A DNA stretch of 64,000 bases from assembly GCF_036588685.1 (NCBI RefSeq), contig NC_086375.1, forward strand, positions 37,966,566 to 38,030,565, read 5' to 3'. Under the pieces are notes generated by a model. The model did not search any database. It was given only the letters and a program-made list of their open reading frames with translations, and was not told the origin of the DNA. Each line of letters begins with the position of its first letter. Positions within the stretch are counted from its first letter, which is position 1. The DNA comes from Mytilus trossulus. Its lineage: Eukaryota; Mollusca; Bivalvia; Mytilida; Mytilidae. The translations under genes were made by a program, and so were the position numbers. Positions 56,401 through 64,000 of the stretch are shown here, piece after piece.

Positions 56401-57827
56401 GTGGGATTATGTCAACGTTTTATTTTGTGGTGAATAACTCTTAATCATGTTTTGGTTAGTGTACATGTATTGCTACAACTTTGTTTCATTGACTTGTTTC
56501 AAAATGAAGTGAGATTCTGACTACGTTTTTTTGGGTGTTGAATAAATTTTATCATGTTTCGGTTATAATAGTGAATTGCTATATTTTGGTTCCTATATTT
56601 TATTGTTTCATTGTTTCAGATCAAAGGGGCCAATCTGTTAAAAACAATTATCTTTTGTGTTTTTCATTTAAAATCTTCAAAGTTTTACTCATACCAAGCT
56701 ATAAATAATGTACATTCAGTATTTACACCAAAGCAATTTAAAACAACAATCATGATTTTCCAATTATTCAACTAGAATTTAAATTAAAATTGGGCGCGAA
56801 CGGACCTTGGATGCGAATGTGCAAGGTGCTAATGTGTAGGGTGCGAAAGTGTATTGGGCACAAACGGACCTGATACCCCAAGTCTTAAGGTTCATCATAA
56901 CTTTTTGCCTAATATGGCCGTATTTACACCACAAATTTTACTCTGAGTACAGACAAACCTATGCACCTGCAAAAGTTTTAAGGGATGGCAGGAACTAGAT
57001 ATATAAATTTTAAATGCATTTTATATTTTAGAAAATTATAAACTTGACTAGATTTTGCTATCCAGTTTTTTTCATTCCTGCAGAAGGTGCCAAAATAAAC
57101 TAAGTCGGGAAAGAGGTTTGAGAATCTCCCCTCATATAATACATGTTGTGAGTAGTATTGATTTAAATGGACAATAGATTGACAATAGACATCTGCAGAC
57201 AACAGGTGATTTAAACTGTGTAAATGAGTGGTCCATATCAAATGAAACTGGGGTGTGTTTTTTTTGCTATCTTCTGCAGACTGGAAAAAACTGGACATCA
57301 AAATCCAGGTATGTTTTTAATTTTCTGAAACGTAGACTACATATAACTTTTATAGATCTAGTTCCTGCCATGCCTTAACAATTTCCTAGATGTACCAGTT
57401 TCTCTGTACTCATAGTAAATTTTGAGGGGTAAACACGGCCATATTTTTAAATTCCTTATGATGAACCTTAACATTAAAACATAATTCAAATACAAAAACA
57501 AATAAAAAAGTACAAACCAAAACAAACCAAATAAACTACTCTACCGTCATATTGTATGGTTATCGTATCTCTTCGAGAGAAGCTCTACCGTGATAGTCGA
57601 CTTTGGTATATTTTTGCCCCCTTATAATAAGTTATTGTAAGCCAGTCAGGATTTCAAACACCTGTGCTTATATGTCCAGAGATGGATGGGTTCAGGGGGT
57701 GGGGTTAGAATACCCACCCCCTTTTTTTTAGACGATCATTGCATTTTAATAGGGAAATATCATAATATGGTTGGAACACTGAACGTTAACAGTTTGAATA
57801 AACATTTACCTTCCTTAAAGACGACAT
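29458..57827 (-). CDS. VIPAS39: VIPAS39 / SPE-39 (VPS33B-interacting trafficking protein), 20 exons, 553 aa
   Basis: The spliced frame gives 553 residues (human about 493). N-terminus: DEYWDTS (11-17), then an acidic SFDDDDDE (51-58) and NWDGTP (64-69), all with counterparts in human VIPAS39 as I remember it. A Ser-rich linker leads to the helical Vps16 C-terminal-like region: HDGNAITA (247-254), [13 protein letters not shown] (exon 10), then [20 protein letters not shown] (384-403), near-identical to the human [20 protein letters not shown]; also [18 protein letters not shown] and FKCHNVVIE, ending SIKWKN (human QIRWKN). The family pairs with VPS33B in the CHEVI complex and sorts cargo to late endosomes, lysosomes and related organelles through Rab11 compartments; in humans its loss causes ARC syndrome, in worms sperm defects. 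It is cytosolic: no signal peptide or membrane span. ATG 57,827 opens a six-codon exon (MSSLRK). Confidence 0.95.
29750..29880. repeat. Decayed GGCGGATTTA / GGGCCCCC repeat in the last VIPAS39 introns
   Basis: GACAGAGGCGGATTTAAGG and, 75 bp on, TGGTGGGCCCCCTTATTAC are the ends of the same MITE family as 218-385, badly eroded. Confidence 0.45.
31580..32900. other. VIPAS39 intron 16 interior, no gene
   Basis: AT-rich intron DNA. The phrases AATGACGAAACTACGAC, CAAATGACGAAAATACGAC and AAGTGACGAAATTGAT recur between 32,400 and 32,800, suggesting an old repeat. I see no further exon or RNA gene. Confidence 0.4.
34670..34775 (+). repeat. Dispersed repeat (TTTTTAGCCATGGCCTTGTC)
   Basis: A mussel repeat fragment with GAGTTTGACTGTCCCTTTGG and TTTCGTCCCTCTTCTTT. 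A related piece is at 41,435-41,515 (TTTTTAGCCATGGGGTTG). Confidence 0.5.
35170..36190. repeat. Bidirectional array of CTGCCAACTCGCCCCAC units
   Basis: Forward units (TGCCAACTCGCCCCAC or close variants) occur near 35,188, 35,282, 35,345, 35,442 and 35,513; inverted units (GTGGGGCGAGTTGGCAGG) near 35,803, 36,060 and, weaker, 36,112 and 36,168. Some units adjoin TAATATTACTC. A ~170 bp unit with CTAGATAAATATATTATTAA CC is duplicated at 35,315 and 35,475, and a ~54 bp unit (ACCAATTTCACATGTGGGG) at 36,045 and 36,098. The centre holds an (AT)n run at 35,750-35,770 and a separate MITE. All is within VIPAS39 intron 13. Confidence 0.7.
35829..36030. mobile_element. MITE with CAGGGTTCTCGCTAA termini, hAT-like
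   Basis: It begins CAGGGTTCTCGCTAAGG and ends CCTTAGCGAGAACCCTG, exact inverted copies of 17 bp. The interior is made of inverted GAGTCC / GGACTC motifs (TGGACTCACC, GGTGAGTCC). Flanks ATATTAAA and ATTTAAAA agree at six of eight positions, compatible with an eroded 8-bp duplication. It sits inside the CGCCCCAC array. Confidence 0.75.
36200..38860. other. VIPAS39 intron 13 interior, no gene
   Basis: AT-rich DNA. The minus-strand open frame at 38,138-38,392 has a hydrophobic stretch but no homology I recognise and no splice context. No RNA gene is seen. Confidence 0.4.
39830..39900 (+). repeat. Fragment of the 45.1-kb inverted-repeat family
   Basis: GCTAAAGGTAATATCTTTGG TTTGCTGG and GCTGAGCTGTG match one arm of the element at 45,123-45,396. 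Confidence 0.5.
41729..43172. mobile_element. Harbinger-like non-autonomous DNA transposon with TTA target duplication
   Basis: Termini GGCCACACCAATTTGATTCC TTGTTC and, inverted, GGCCACACCAATTTAATTTC TTGTTC match at about 24 of 26 positions. Both flanks are TTA (41,726-41,728; 43,173-43,175). A 3-bp TTA/TWA duplication is typical of PIF/Harbinger. The interior has no transposase. It includes a copy of another dispersed repeat (42,215-42,400, GTTTGTTGATGTGGTTCATT) and CGCTCGC tracts near both ends. The open frame at 41,894-42,307 runs into that repeat and is not a gene. Confidence 0.7.
43269..43545. mobile_element. MITE with AAGGTGGTACC ends
   Basis: Left end AAGGTGGTACCCAACACTTT; right end GTTATCTCCCTGTAGTGTTA GGTACC, giving an inverted match over GGTACC(C/T)AACAC. 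AT-rich interior. It ends about 25 bp from the 28-bp VIPAS39 exon 11 (43,571-43,598). Confidence 0.55.
44105..44350 (+). repeat. Inverse copy of the AAGATGTGGTATGATTGCC family
   Basis: Ends with TCATTGGCAATCATACCACA TCTTC and carries TTTTATAGCTGACTGTG and GTATGGGCCTTGCTCATTG. The open frames over it are repeat by-products. Confidence 0.7.
44790..44935 (+). repeat. Inverse copy of the GAGGGAAACACATCAACT family
   Basis: GTTGATGTGTTTCCCTTGG, GATTTGTAACCAGGA and ATACGGTATACTATTGTTGC C are the reverse complement of 16,160-16,280 and 17,720-17,830. It ends next to VIPAS39 exon 9. Confidence 0.6.
45123..45396. mobile_element. Foldback element with ~90 bp arms
   Basis: ATTACAGCAGATTTCAGTCA... pairs with ...TGACTGAAATCTGCTGTAAT-type text at the right end, and GCTGAACCGTGAAGTCATTG pairs with CAATGACTTCACGGTTCAGC. 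The loop is about 80 bp (AAGTAGTTTAGTCCTACAG). A single-arm relative is at 39,830. It lies in VIPAS39 intron 8. Confidence 0.75.
46731..47861. repeat. Full-length dispersed repeat of two related halves, GCTCACCT ends
   Basis: Starts GGCTCTAAAGAGCCTGTGTC GCTCACCT and ends GATCACTTGGCCCTTTGGG ACAGGTGAGC, so the outermost 8 bp are inverted. The two halves share ACTATAAAGGACAATAACTC, GTTTACAGTTTATCTCTATC and TTAAAATTACCAATTCA at offsets of about 475-500 bp. Familiar as a mussel repeat. No coding frame. Confidence 0.7.
47862..48150 (-). repeat. Copy of the AAGATGTGGTATGATTGCC family
   Basis: Begins AAGAAGATGTGGTATGATTG CC directly after the previous element and ends in the GGCAGGGTTAAAC / CCAACCCTCC text. 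It stops about 50 bp before VIPAS39 exon 7. Confidence 0.7.
49176..49262. repeat. (GAATAT)n microsatellite
   Basis: About 13-14 hexamers, with one broken unit near 49,249. The minus-strand frame gives an artificial Tyr-Ser string. Intron 5 of VIPAS39. Confidence 0.9.
49705..49920. repeat. MITE relative with long G and C homopolymer runs
   Basis: AGGGTGGATCCAGCC at the left and CTTCTGGATCCGCGCCTGAG G at the right are inverted ends of the 218-385 family. Inside are a run of about 22 G (49,777-49,798) and of about 14 C (49,879-49,892), which could pair with each other. Confidence 0.6.
50048..50250 (-). repeat. Copy of the AAGATGTGGTATGATTGCC family
   Basis: AAAAGATGTGGTTTGACTGCC, GACACCTCTCCACAAGAGACC and TCATCGTACAGCCTTC identify it. 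Intron 5 of VIPAS39. Confidence 0.65.
52786..53035 (+). repeat. Dispersed repeat (AACAAGAATGT ... AATGCCCC)
   Basis: AACAAGAATGTTTCCATAG, GATGATGCCTCACTTGC and CATAATGCCCCTACTAAGG TAGGGCATAAAA match the 58,675-58,965 copy. Its end lies about 35 bp from VIPAS39 exon 2. Confidence 0.65.
53312..53426. mobile_element. 115-bp MITE, AGTCTGC ends
   Basis: AGTCTGCGCTAAATACTTTT GC at the left and GGCTAACGGTGCAGACT at the right are imperfect inverted ends. Inside, CTACTAGTCCGG pairs with CGGACTAGTGG. Confidence 0.55.
53591..53740. mobile_element. 150-bp MITE, AGCTGC ends
   Basis: AGCTGCAGAACTGTAGCTCT AAGGTCC and the right end GGGACCATGAGAGTTAGAGT TCCGCAGCT are inverted for about 28 bp with a few mismatches. 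Intron 1 of VIPAS39. Confidence 0.7.
54726..54864. mobile_element. Foldback element with near-perfect 60 bp arms
   Basis: AAATAACACATAGCTAAGAG GGTGATAGAGCAGATTGG... pairs with ...CCAATCTGCTCTATCACCCT CTCAGCTATGTGTTATTT. The centre (AGGCATTGTCAACC / GGTTGACAATG) also pairs. The open frame over it is an artefact of the palindrome. Intron 1 of VIPAS39. Confidence 0.8.
55240..55640 (-). repeat. Dispersed repeat, uninterrupted copy of the 9.8-kb family
   Basis: GAGAATGGAAATGGGGAATG, CAACCCGACCAAAG, AGAAGGCCACCAACAGG, ACACAAGAAACTAAAATT and GGCGGGGTTAAACATG run continuously here. It provides the reference showing where the 9,765 copy is split. Confidence 0.65.
56138..56880. mobile_element. Repeat element 'X', copy 2
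   Basis: Collinear with 27,177-27,890: TTTCGCACCCTACATGTTCG, CAATCTTAATTGGTTTTGTG, three GTTGAATAA...ATCATGTTT units, ATTGGGCGCGAACGGACC, GTGTAGGGTGCGAAAGTG and GGGCACAAACGGACCTGATA CC. The ends keep more GGTGCGAA-type units than copy 1. It has an extra short TATATATGTCTCTGTC segment near 56,370. Confidence 0.7.
56885..57471. mobile_element. TTAA-flanked element with long inverted ends (GGTTCATCATAA)
   Basis: TTAAGGTTCATCATAA at the left and TTATGATGAACCTTAA at the right are exact inverted copies. Pairing continues imperfectly for about 120 bp (ATATGGCCGT, GAGTACAGA, GGCAGGAACTAGAT on one side, inverted on the other). TTAA on both flanks suggests a TTAA or TA target. The minus-strand open frame inside (56,978-57,301) has no recognisable product. 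Confidence 0.65.
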
Positions 57828-57839
57828 AGTACGAGTTGA

Positions 57840-58670
57840 ATCTTCTGATTTTACTGGTTTTTGTTTACATCAGTAATGGAAGGGCGAGTAGAGGAAATGA
57901 GAATGCAACTATTCGAGACCAGTTTATATTATTCTAATTTCCGGTCCACTCTCGAAACACAAGTGACTATTTTCCGGACATGTCACATTATTTATAGGCA
58001 GAAAAAAATATAGAATCATAAAGTTACACTTATTAATTTATAATAAATAATAAATCTCTATCATATGCAAGTAGGTCTTCTAAGCATAAATATTAAAATT
58101 GATATTCATTACTTTAATAAAAAGTCTCTAAAAAGCATAAATATTAAAACTGATACTAGTATTTTTTTTAACATGTTAAATAGGAAATCTGTAATAATAC
58201 TATGAATTCATTTAAAATACAAATGCAAAGCATGCTAACCCATATAAAAAATCGATGGTCTAATTAGACTATGAAAGATGATCGAAAGATTGATTGATTG
58301 CCAAAAATAAAGAACCTTGTATTGGAACATTCACAAGCAGTTTTTGACATGTTTTATAGTTAATTTAAACCAGGAACATAGATATACTGTTCCCAGTTTA
58401 AACATAAAAATAAAACATAATATCAAATTCTAAGTATATGCATGAGATATAATCTAAGGGGAAATATAACTGCATGGATATTATTAGTTTCGAAAACTGT
58501 GTTCAACAAGTCAATACTATTCGTTTGATGTGTTTGTGGTTGTGATTTGGTGCAAAAACAGGTTAGACTAGAGAATACGGAAGGAATAATTCTCACCAGC
58601 GGATTATTCATGAGACAAGATATTTCTTTTTAATTCCAATTAAACATATCATGATAGAGATCTTCAAAAC
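57840..58670. other. Upstream region of VIPAS39, no further gene
   Basis: The first ~130 bp upstream of the VIPAS39 ATG are likely 5'UTR and promoter, with less AT bias. Beyond it, to 58,670, is AT-rich DNA without a gene. A near-duplicate phrase AAGCATAAATATTAAAA occurs at 58,082 and 58,134. Confidence 0.4.
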
Positions 58671-58674
58671 CTCA

Positions 58675-58965
58675 TAGAACAAGAATGTGTCCCCAGTACA
58701 CGGATGCCTCACGCGCACTATCATTTTAGATGTTCAGTGGACCGTGGAATTGGGGTAAAAAAATAGAAAGATCAAATCATAAGTAACATGTTTACTAAGT
58801 TTCAAGTTGATTGGACTTCAAATTCATCAAAAACTACCTTGACGAAAAAAAATTCAACCTGAAGCGGGACGAACGGACCCACGGACAGACAGACAGACAA
58901 ACGGACGTACAGACCAGAAAACATAATGCCCCTCTACAATCGTAGGTGGGGCGGTGGGGCATAAA
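58675..58965 (+). repeat. Dispersed repeat (AACAAGAATGTGTCCCCAG ... AATGCCCC)
   Basis: Contains GATGCCTCACGCGCAC, TTCAAGTTGATTGGACTTC, CCTGAAGCGGGACGAACGG, a GGACAGACAGACAGAC tract and AACATAATGCCCCTCTAC. It is a longer, better kept copy of 52,786-53,035. Confidence 0.7.
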
Positions 58966-59189
58966 ACAAACTACAGATATAATCCTGGGATGTGAAACAC
59001 TTCTTTATTCACAAATTGCTAGTAGTGATCTCGATGTGTTCCCTTTATACTACAGTAACCCGTACAGGATAGATTGGAATTAGCTATGCGGTGACCGCTA
59101 AAAGTGACCAATGAAAACAGAGATGGCTAGGTTCCAACTCAACATCAAAGCAAAAGCATACAGCAAACAATCAAGAAATGTCTAAATTT

Positions 59190-60295
59190 ATAAGTTACAA
59201 AAAGCCGACATGAATAGTCATCAACATGATATTGAACAAGACTTTACAGATCATTTGAAAAACAAAGATGATCTCACTAACTCCGTAAAAAATAACTGGA
59301 ATAACTTTTTCAAAGACACAATTGTCAACAGTGTACACAAACATGTTCCTCAAATACAATTAGTGGAAAACGAGATGTACCTTTGATTAACCAAACCATC
59401 AAGCGACTAATCAGAAAACGTCAAGGCAGATACAATACAGCTTAAAGATACGATACATCAGAAAACTGGAAAAAAAATACAGAACTGTTCAACAGCTAGA
59501 GGTATTTTTAAGTAGACCATGACGGAGGTCAACGATCGATACACCAGGGGCATATTAGTCGATGACAATGGTGATGAAGAACAGAAAAAGCCATGGGAAA
59601 GAAATTCTGGCAATACATAAAGTCCAGAAAAAAAGACAGTCAACATATCAACCTTGAAGAACAACTCAGTAACACTGAGAACTAATAGACAGTAAGGGGA
59701 CAGCTGCTATACTTTTACAATGAACAGTATGATATTGTATTCACAAACGAACATTTCGACTGTTCATTAAGTATAGCAGCTGAACTTCAAAATGTAATGT
59801 AATGCCATCTCTTGGAAACACCCTCATGTTGGCAACATCGAAGACATAGACAAACCAAGAGTAACAGCAAATGGCGTAAAAAAAGTGCTACTTAGAAAGC
59901 TGGACACATCAAAAGCCATAGGTCCACCATGATTCCAACTCGGATCCTAAAAAAGGCAGTGGACCAAATTATATCATCATTCCTGACAAACATATTTAAC
60001 CAGACTTTGGCATCTGGGTCAGTACCACCAGACTGGAAGCTAGCTAACATCACAGCTATCTACAAGTAAGGTGGTCGCATACAAGCAGTCCACTACAGAC
60101 CCGTTTATCTAACCTCTATATGCTGTAAAACAATGGAACATATCATCTTCCGCCATGATCATAATGTACCACTTGAAAAAAAAAACAGCATTTTAGTGGA
60201 CTACCAACACGGTTTCAGACAACATCGCTCCTGATGAAACTCAACTGGTGAACACCATAGATTCTGTCGCACGATCTTTAGGGATAAGAGAGCAA
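59190..60295 (+). mobile_element. Decayed non-LTR retrotransposon (LINE) ORF2 fragment
   Basis: Across changing frames one can read KNNWNNFFKDTIVNSVHKHV P, ANGVKKVLLRKLDTSKAIGP, SVPPDWKLANITAIYK, PVYLTSICCKTMEHII and ILVDYQHGFRQHRS followed by TQLVNTIDSVARSL. The order K-ALGP-like, WK.A.I..I.K, YRP.YLTS..CK..E..., QHGFR matches the fingers and palm of LINE reverse transcriptases of the Jockey/CR1/RTE type. The catalytic YADD box is not present; the copy ends in the next repeat. Many stops and frameshifts mark it as dead. Confidence 0.75.
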
Positions 60296-60304
60296 TAATA
60301 TATG

Positions 60305-61815
60305 CTTGTCTTACTTAGTATATATATATGCCTCATGTTACGAAATTTCTGTCAACCACATGTCCAATGTCCTTGACCTCATTTTCATGGTTCAGTGATA
60401 ACTTGAAAAACGATATGAGTTTTTGTAATGTTAAATTCTCTCTTATTATAAGTAATAGGATAACTATTTTTGTTATGTGTGTTTACTGCAAGGTCCTCGT
60501 CCACGACAGACAGTTTTCACTTGACCTCGACCTCATTTCATGGATCAGTGAACAAGGCTAAGTTTTGGTGGTCAATATCTTGAATACTATAAGCAGTAGA
60601 TCTAGTATATATTTGGTGTATGGAAGGCCTTTAATGTGTATATGTCTAACTGGCAGATGTCATCTGACCTTGACCTCATTTTCATGGTTCAGTGGTTATA
60701 GTTTAGTTTTTGTGTTTTTGTTTGTTTTTCATATACTGTATATATGCAAAAGGTCTACTATATTTGGTGTATGTAATGATTGCAAGGTATACAAGTCTAG
60801 CTGGTATGTGCCCTCTGACCTTTGCCTCATTTTCATGGGTCAGTGGTCAAAGTTAGATTTTGGTCTTTTTATCCAATACTATATGCAACAAGTCAACTAT
60901 ATTTGGTTTATGGGAATAGTTTATGATCTTTGTCAGTCGCTCAGATACAATTTGACCTTGACCTCATTTTCACGGCTCATTGATCAGTGTTAAGTTTTTG
61001 TGTTTTAGTCTGTTTTTCTTTAAACTATTATATTAGCAATACTTTTGTTGTATGGAAGAAATCTTAACTGTATATGTCTGCCTGGCATTTTCATCTGACC
61101 TTGACCTCATTTTTATGGTTCATTGGTCATTTTTTAGTTTTCTGGATTATGTGACAGTTGTAATAAAGCTTTATATTAAGGACTATTTCAGCGTGTGCAC
61201 TCTTAGTTGAATAGGTTGTTGGTGGCTTTTAATTGGCTGTCAGTTATTGCAAGTACTCTATTGAAGATCTAAATTATAATTCTGGTACCTTTGATAATTA
61301 TTTATCTGTACATTTGTACTTATTTTCCTTATGTTGTTGGAATATACAAGTATGGCCACTTCTATACTGTGTTTTTGGTAGATGTATTTTTATTTGAATC
61401 CATCTGATAAGCTGAACCTTTTTCAACTGATTTTTATAGTTTGTTCTGAAGTATGTTGCACTGTTACACCACTGTCTCAGGTTAGGGGAGGGTTGGGATC
61501 TCGTTAACATGTTTAACCCTGTTCTGTGTGTATGTGCTTGTCCAAATTCAGGAGCCTGTAATTCAGTGGTTTTCACTTGTTGGTGTGTTACATATTTGGT
61601 TTTTGTTCATTTATTTTGTAAATAAATTAAGCCTTTAGTTCTCGTTTGAATTGTTTTAACATTTGTTATTTCAGGACCTTTTGTAGCTGACTATGCGGTA
61701 TGGGCTTTGCTCATTGTTTAAGGCTGTACAGTGACCTATAGCTGTTAATTTCTGTGTCGTCCTTGTGGAGAGTTGTCTCATTGGCAATCATACCACATCT
61801 TCTTTTATATGCACG
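60305..61815 (+). repeat. Long dispersed repeat, second copy of the 13.0-14.9 kb type
   Basis: Starts with TATATATATGCCTCATGTTA CG (compare 13,150). An array of ~145-150 bp units with TGACCTTGACCTCATTTTCA TGG runs from 60,369 to 61,110. It then passes through GGTTAGGGGAGGGTTGGGAT C and ends TCATTGGCAATCATACCACA TCTTCTT. It lies directly after the LINE fragment. Confidence 0.7.
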
Positions 61816-61982
61816 TCAAAATGATTGCGTATTATGGTGTACAAATGTCCATTGTCCAGCTGTCTATCTGTCTGGCGTAAGTTTTCCCTTTTTCTTGCTG
61901 TGTGGGAAAAAAATCTATTGTTCATGATTTAGATTATATAGATTATAGAAAAGCTTTCAACTCTCTGATGTAATCCATCTCA

Positions 61983-62102
61983 CAGAGGCACATTTAGATT
62001 GGGGGGGGGCCTTATTTGGGAAAAAAATTGGTTGATTATATAAGGAATCACTGAAGCAAGAAAGGAGTGGGCCCATACTAATTTTCTAGATCCGCCACTG
62101 GG
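61983..62102. repeat. MITE, inverse copy of the 218-385 family
   Basis: GAGGCACATTTAGATTGGGG and the right end AATTTTCTAGATCCGCCACT GGG mark it, with AAGGAATCACTGAAGCAAG inside (the inverse of GATTCCCTAAATATT-type text). Confidence 0.6.
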
Positions 62103-62109
62103 TCCTTCA

Positions 62110-63592
62110 GACTTTTTAACATACTCATACCTAACAATAATGCCTGTGATCGCTTGTGTGAAAGAATGACTAGCCTAGGTTACAATCAAGTCACAGAACT
62201 TTTATGCCGTCTGTAAAATCCTTGTTCAGGTTAGTGGTCATACTGTAACTTGTGATATTCATTGATTGTCCAGAAGTGCTGAACATGCATAAAATATTTG
62301 TCACTTTAAGCAACCAATAATCAATCATTTTTGTTGTTGAGTATTTTGATACTTTAACAACAAAAAATTTCAATGGTATTTTTAAATATATTGTATTTCA
62401 AGAATGATTCAATGTAGTCATTTGATGATAATATTTCTTTTATAAATAATAAATATCTTTATACAATGTGTACAATTTTCTAATAAAATAATCCTCCATA
62501 TTCTTTACATATATACATGTAAATATCTATCCATTTTGATTCATAGTAAAAAAATATGATGATTCAAAATATAGTTTAAAACAAAGATTACTTTATTATT
62601 ATATATGAAAAATTATCAATTGAAGGTTAAAAATTTTAATACATGTACCTTAAAGTATCCTGAATCACAAAAATATCAAATTAAAAAAAAGTTTCACTGT
62701 TCAAAAAAAGACTCAAATTGATTTAACAAATCAAAAGGTCATAATGGAAAATGGAACAAATATTATCACGAGTCTTGAATGCATACTTGTGAAATAGAAA
62801 TGAATCTGTGAACACTATATGTATACAAAGAGAAAACAAAATCATATTTGTCATGAAATAGATGGAAAAATAAAACAAGTAAAGAAGTCAATGTTGAACT
62901 TTAGGAGATTTAATTTAATGCAACAAGATTATTGATTCTAGAAATTAATGCATGCATTTTTCATTGCAAAATGAAATCCTTGACCATTGGCAAAACTAGA
63001 ATCTGAATTTTACGAAGGAAAAAGCTCCATAACCTTTTAATATTTTTAACTTATTTTGTTTCTCAAGTTAAGTTCTTCTAGCCTATAGTATCAATTTCAA
63101 ATTCAAGATTTTTTTTAATTTCACCTAAGTTAATCCTCGAGAAATATGAAAAGCAACTAGAAATGTTTAATATACACAGTATAAATAAATAATAAAAAAA
63201 AATGATCATGTACACAAATTATACAGGTAAAATTTTTAGGACTACATTTTTTTGCAAGGGGAAAAATATGAAAATGTAGAATATGATCCATTCAATTGTA
63301 TATTAGATTACTTTCATGACTTTTAGACTGATATGAAATTAAGTCAGACACATTTAAAAACATTTTTTTTTTTAAATGTGGAAATCTTACAGTACATTAT
63401 ACATTACATGCACAATATTATACTTGTATGGTTTCATTTTCTTAATAAAAAAAATATGTGTGTACCGACTATCTAAAATTTCAAAAGTAAAAAAAATGTA
63501 CAATAACTAGCCATATAATGACTAAATATATATTATCAATTTAACCTAACTTTTACAATTTATAGAATAACAAAGTTTTGTTAAAAACTGTT
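62110..63592 (-). other. Probable 3'UTR and intergenic DNA of the gene at the window end
   Basis: Strongly AT-rich, no repeat signature, no gene. Several AATAAA signals exist on the minus strand (for example TTTATT on plus near 62,592). The 3'UTR of the partial gene could therefore be up to about 1 kb. Confidence 0.4.
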
Positions 63593-64000
63593 TTAACTTA
63601 TAGTATAACCCAGTTTTGTGGAAGGAATCCATTTGTTAGAGTGGCTTACAATAGGAGACATTCGTGAGCTACTATTGTCATTAAAGTCATCTGAGTACCC
63701 ATCATTACCGAGCATATCTTCGTCGTCTGAGGGAATATACGAACTGACTGATTCTGTATGAATAGAGTCTGGTTTAAAGTCCATTCTTTTTCTCTGAGCT
63801 GTTTTCTTTCTTGGTGTTGGAGTAGGATGACGAGAACTACCCGGTGATCTGGGCGTAACCACAGGTGATGTTCTACCAGATCCGTCTAGTTTTGTCTGCG
63901 ATTTACGAATGGCTGGTAATGGTGATTGCATTGAAGTTTTTGGATTAAGAACTTGAAATCGGGCGGCTGTCATGTTATAATCAAAAGGAGGTATTACATT
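63593..64000 (-). CDS. 3'-terminal coding exon of an unrecognised gene (partial, 135 aa seen)
   Basis: The frame is open from the window edge (64,000) to TAA at 63,593-63,595; the first ATG inside is at 63,973 but the frame continues upstream, so the start lies outside. The sequence is Ser, Pro, Thr and Lys rich: PIRKS-like SPLPAIRKSQTKLD, then SPVVTPRSPGSSRHPTPTPR, a basic KKTAQRKR, then the acidic SYIPSDDEDMLGNDGYSDDF and a tail IPSTKLGYTIS. Several S/TP sites suggest proline-directed phosphorylation. It looks like a disordered C-terminal tail of a larger protein. Balanced codon use and a clean frame support a real exon. I cannot name the family. Confidence 0.7.
   Translation of the reverse strand, partial: NVIPPFDYNMTAARFQVLNPKTSMQSPLPAIRKSQTKLDGSGRTSPVVTPRSPGSSRHPTPTPRKKTAQRKRMDFKPDSIHTESVSSYIPSDDEDMLGNDGYSDDFNDNSSSRMSPIVSHSNKWIPSTKLGYTIS

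Larger units (their letters stand above)
56053..57615. mobile_element. Outer element with nested insertions, ATATACCAAAGTCGACT ends
   Basis: The left end AATATATACCAAAGTCGACT with CAGTAGAGCTTCCCTCGAA and the right end TTCGAGAGAAGCTCTACCG with TAGTCGACTTTGGTATATTT are inverted. Between them lie element X copy 2 (56,138-56,880) and a TTAA-flanked element (56,885-57,471). Most of the outer element's original interior is therefore replaced or displaced. Confidence 0.6.
29458..57827 (-). other. VIPAS39: Exon map of VIPAS39
   Basis: Coding exons, 5' to 3': 57,810-57,827; 53,072-53,152; 52,261-52,381; 51,206-51,349; 50,469-50,498 (30-bp microexon); 48,668-48,784; 48,204-48,292; 45,735-45,803; 44,942-45,034; 43,902-44,038; 43,571-43,598 (28 bp); 40,986-41,059; 38,870-38,960; 34,284-34,418; 33,659-33,700; 33,331-33,420; 31,079-31,165; 30,593-30,682; 30,027-30,131; 29,458-29,478 (TGA 29,458-29,460). 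Lengths add to 1,662 bp, a multiple of three, with phases matching at every junction and GT-AG at every intron. Exons are about 6% of the gene; the first intron alone is about 4.7 kb. Confidence 0.9.

Noticed and set aside
56978..57301. 107-codon minus-strand frame
   Set aside because: Inside a non-autonomous TTAA-flanked element; no motif.
1..64000. CRISPR array, operons or bacterial genes
   Set aside because: No regularly spaced identical repeats, no prokaryotic gene packing; introns and eukaryotic retroelements throughout.

Overview
This looks like nuclear DNA from a bivalve mollusc, most likely a Mytilus-type mussel. The sequence shows AT-rich DNA, coding regions broken into short exons by GT-AG introns, and a very dense load of dispersed repeats. 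I recognise several repeat families from memory as typical of mussel genomes (for example the ends reading CATACCACATCTTCTT, and the GGGCAT ... CGTCCGTCCGTC units). The species is an inference; no database search was possible.

Layout. Positions 1-15,300 hold no intact host gene that I can support. They are a graveyard of mobile DNA: the 3' part of a Penelope-like retroelement with a GIY-YIG domain, a tRNA-derived SINE, a frameshifted Harbinger-type transposase N-terminus, a Mutator-like transposase fragment in two exons, foldback elements and long dispersed repeats. Positions 15,390-22,786 (+) carry an eight-exon gene for an acidic, probably disordered protein of about 993 residues that I do not recognise. 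It has two adjacent dynein-light-chain (LC8) type motifs and two sets of internal tandem repeats. Its 3' untranslated region probably runs to a poly(A) signal near 24,230.

Positions 24,300-29,400 are intergenic: repeats, one interrupted ORF of unknown origin (25,827-26,189, -) and a SINE. Positions 29,458-57,827 (-) are the complete VIPAS39/SPE-39 gene: 20 coding exons, 553 codons, all phases consistent, spread over 28 kb because the introns are filled with transposons. This gene and the + strand gene converge tail to tail. Positions 58,000-62,100 hold more repeats, including a decayed LINE reverse transcriptase. The window ends inside the 3'-terminal coding exon of another - strand gene (63,593-64,000, continuing beyond the window).

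How the genes relate: VIPAS39 is an endosomal/lysosomal trafficking protein that works with VPS33B. No sequence evidence links it functionally to its neighbours; in an animal genome adjacency alone says little. The main novelty candidates are the unrecognised acidic LC8-motif protein and several apparently uncatalogued repeat families, above all a ~0.7 kb element present twice with inverted GGGTGCGAA-type ends.
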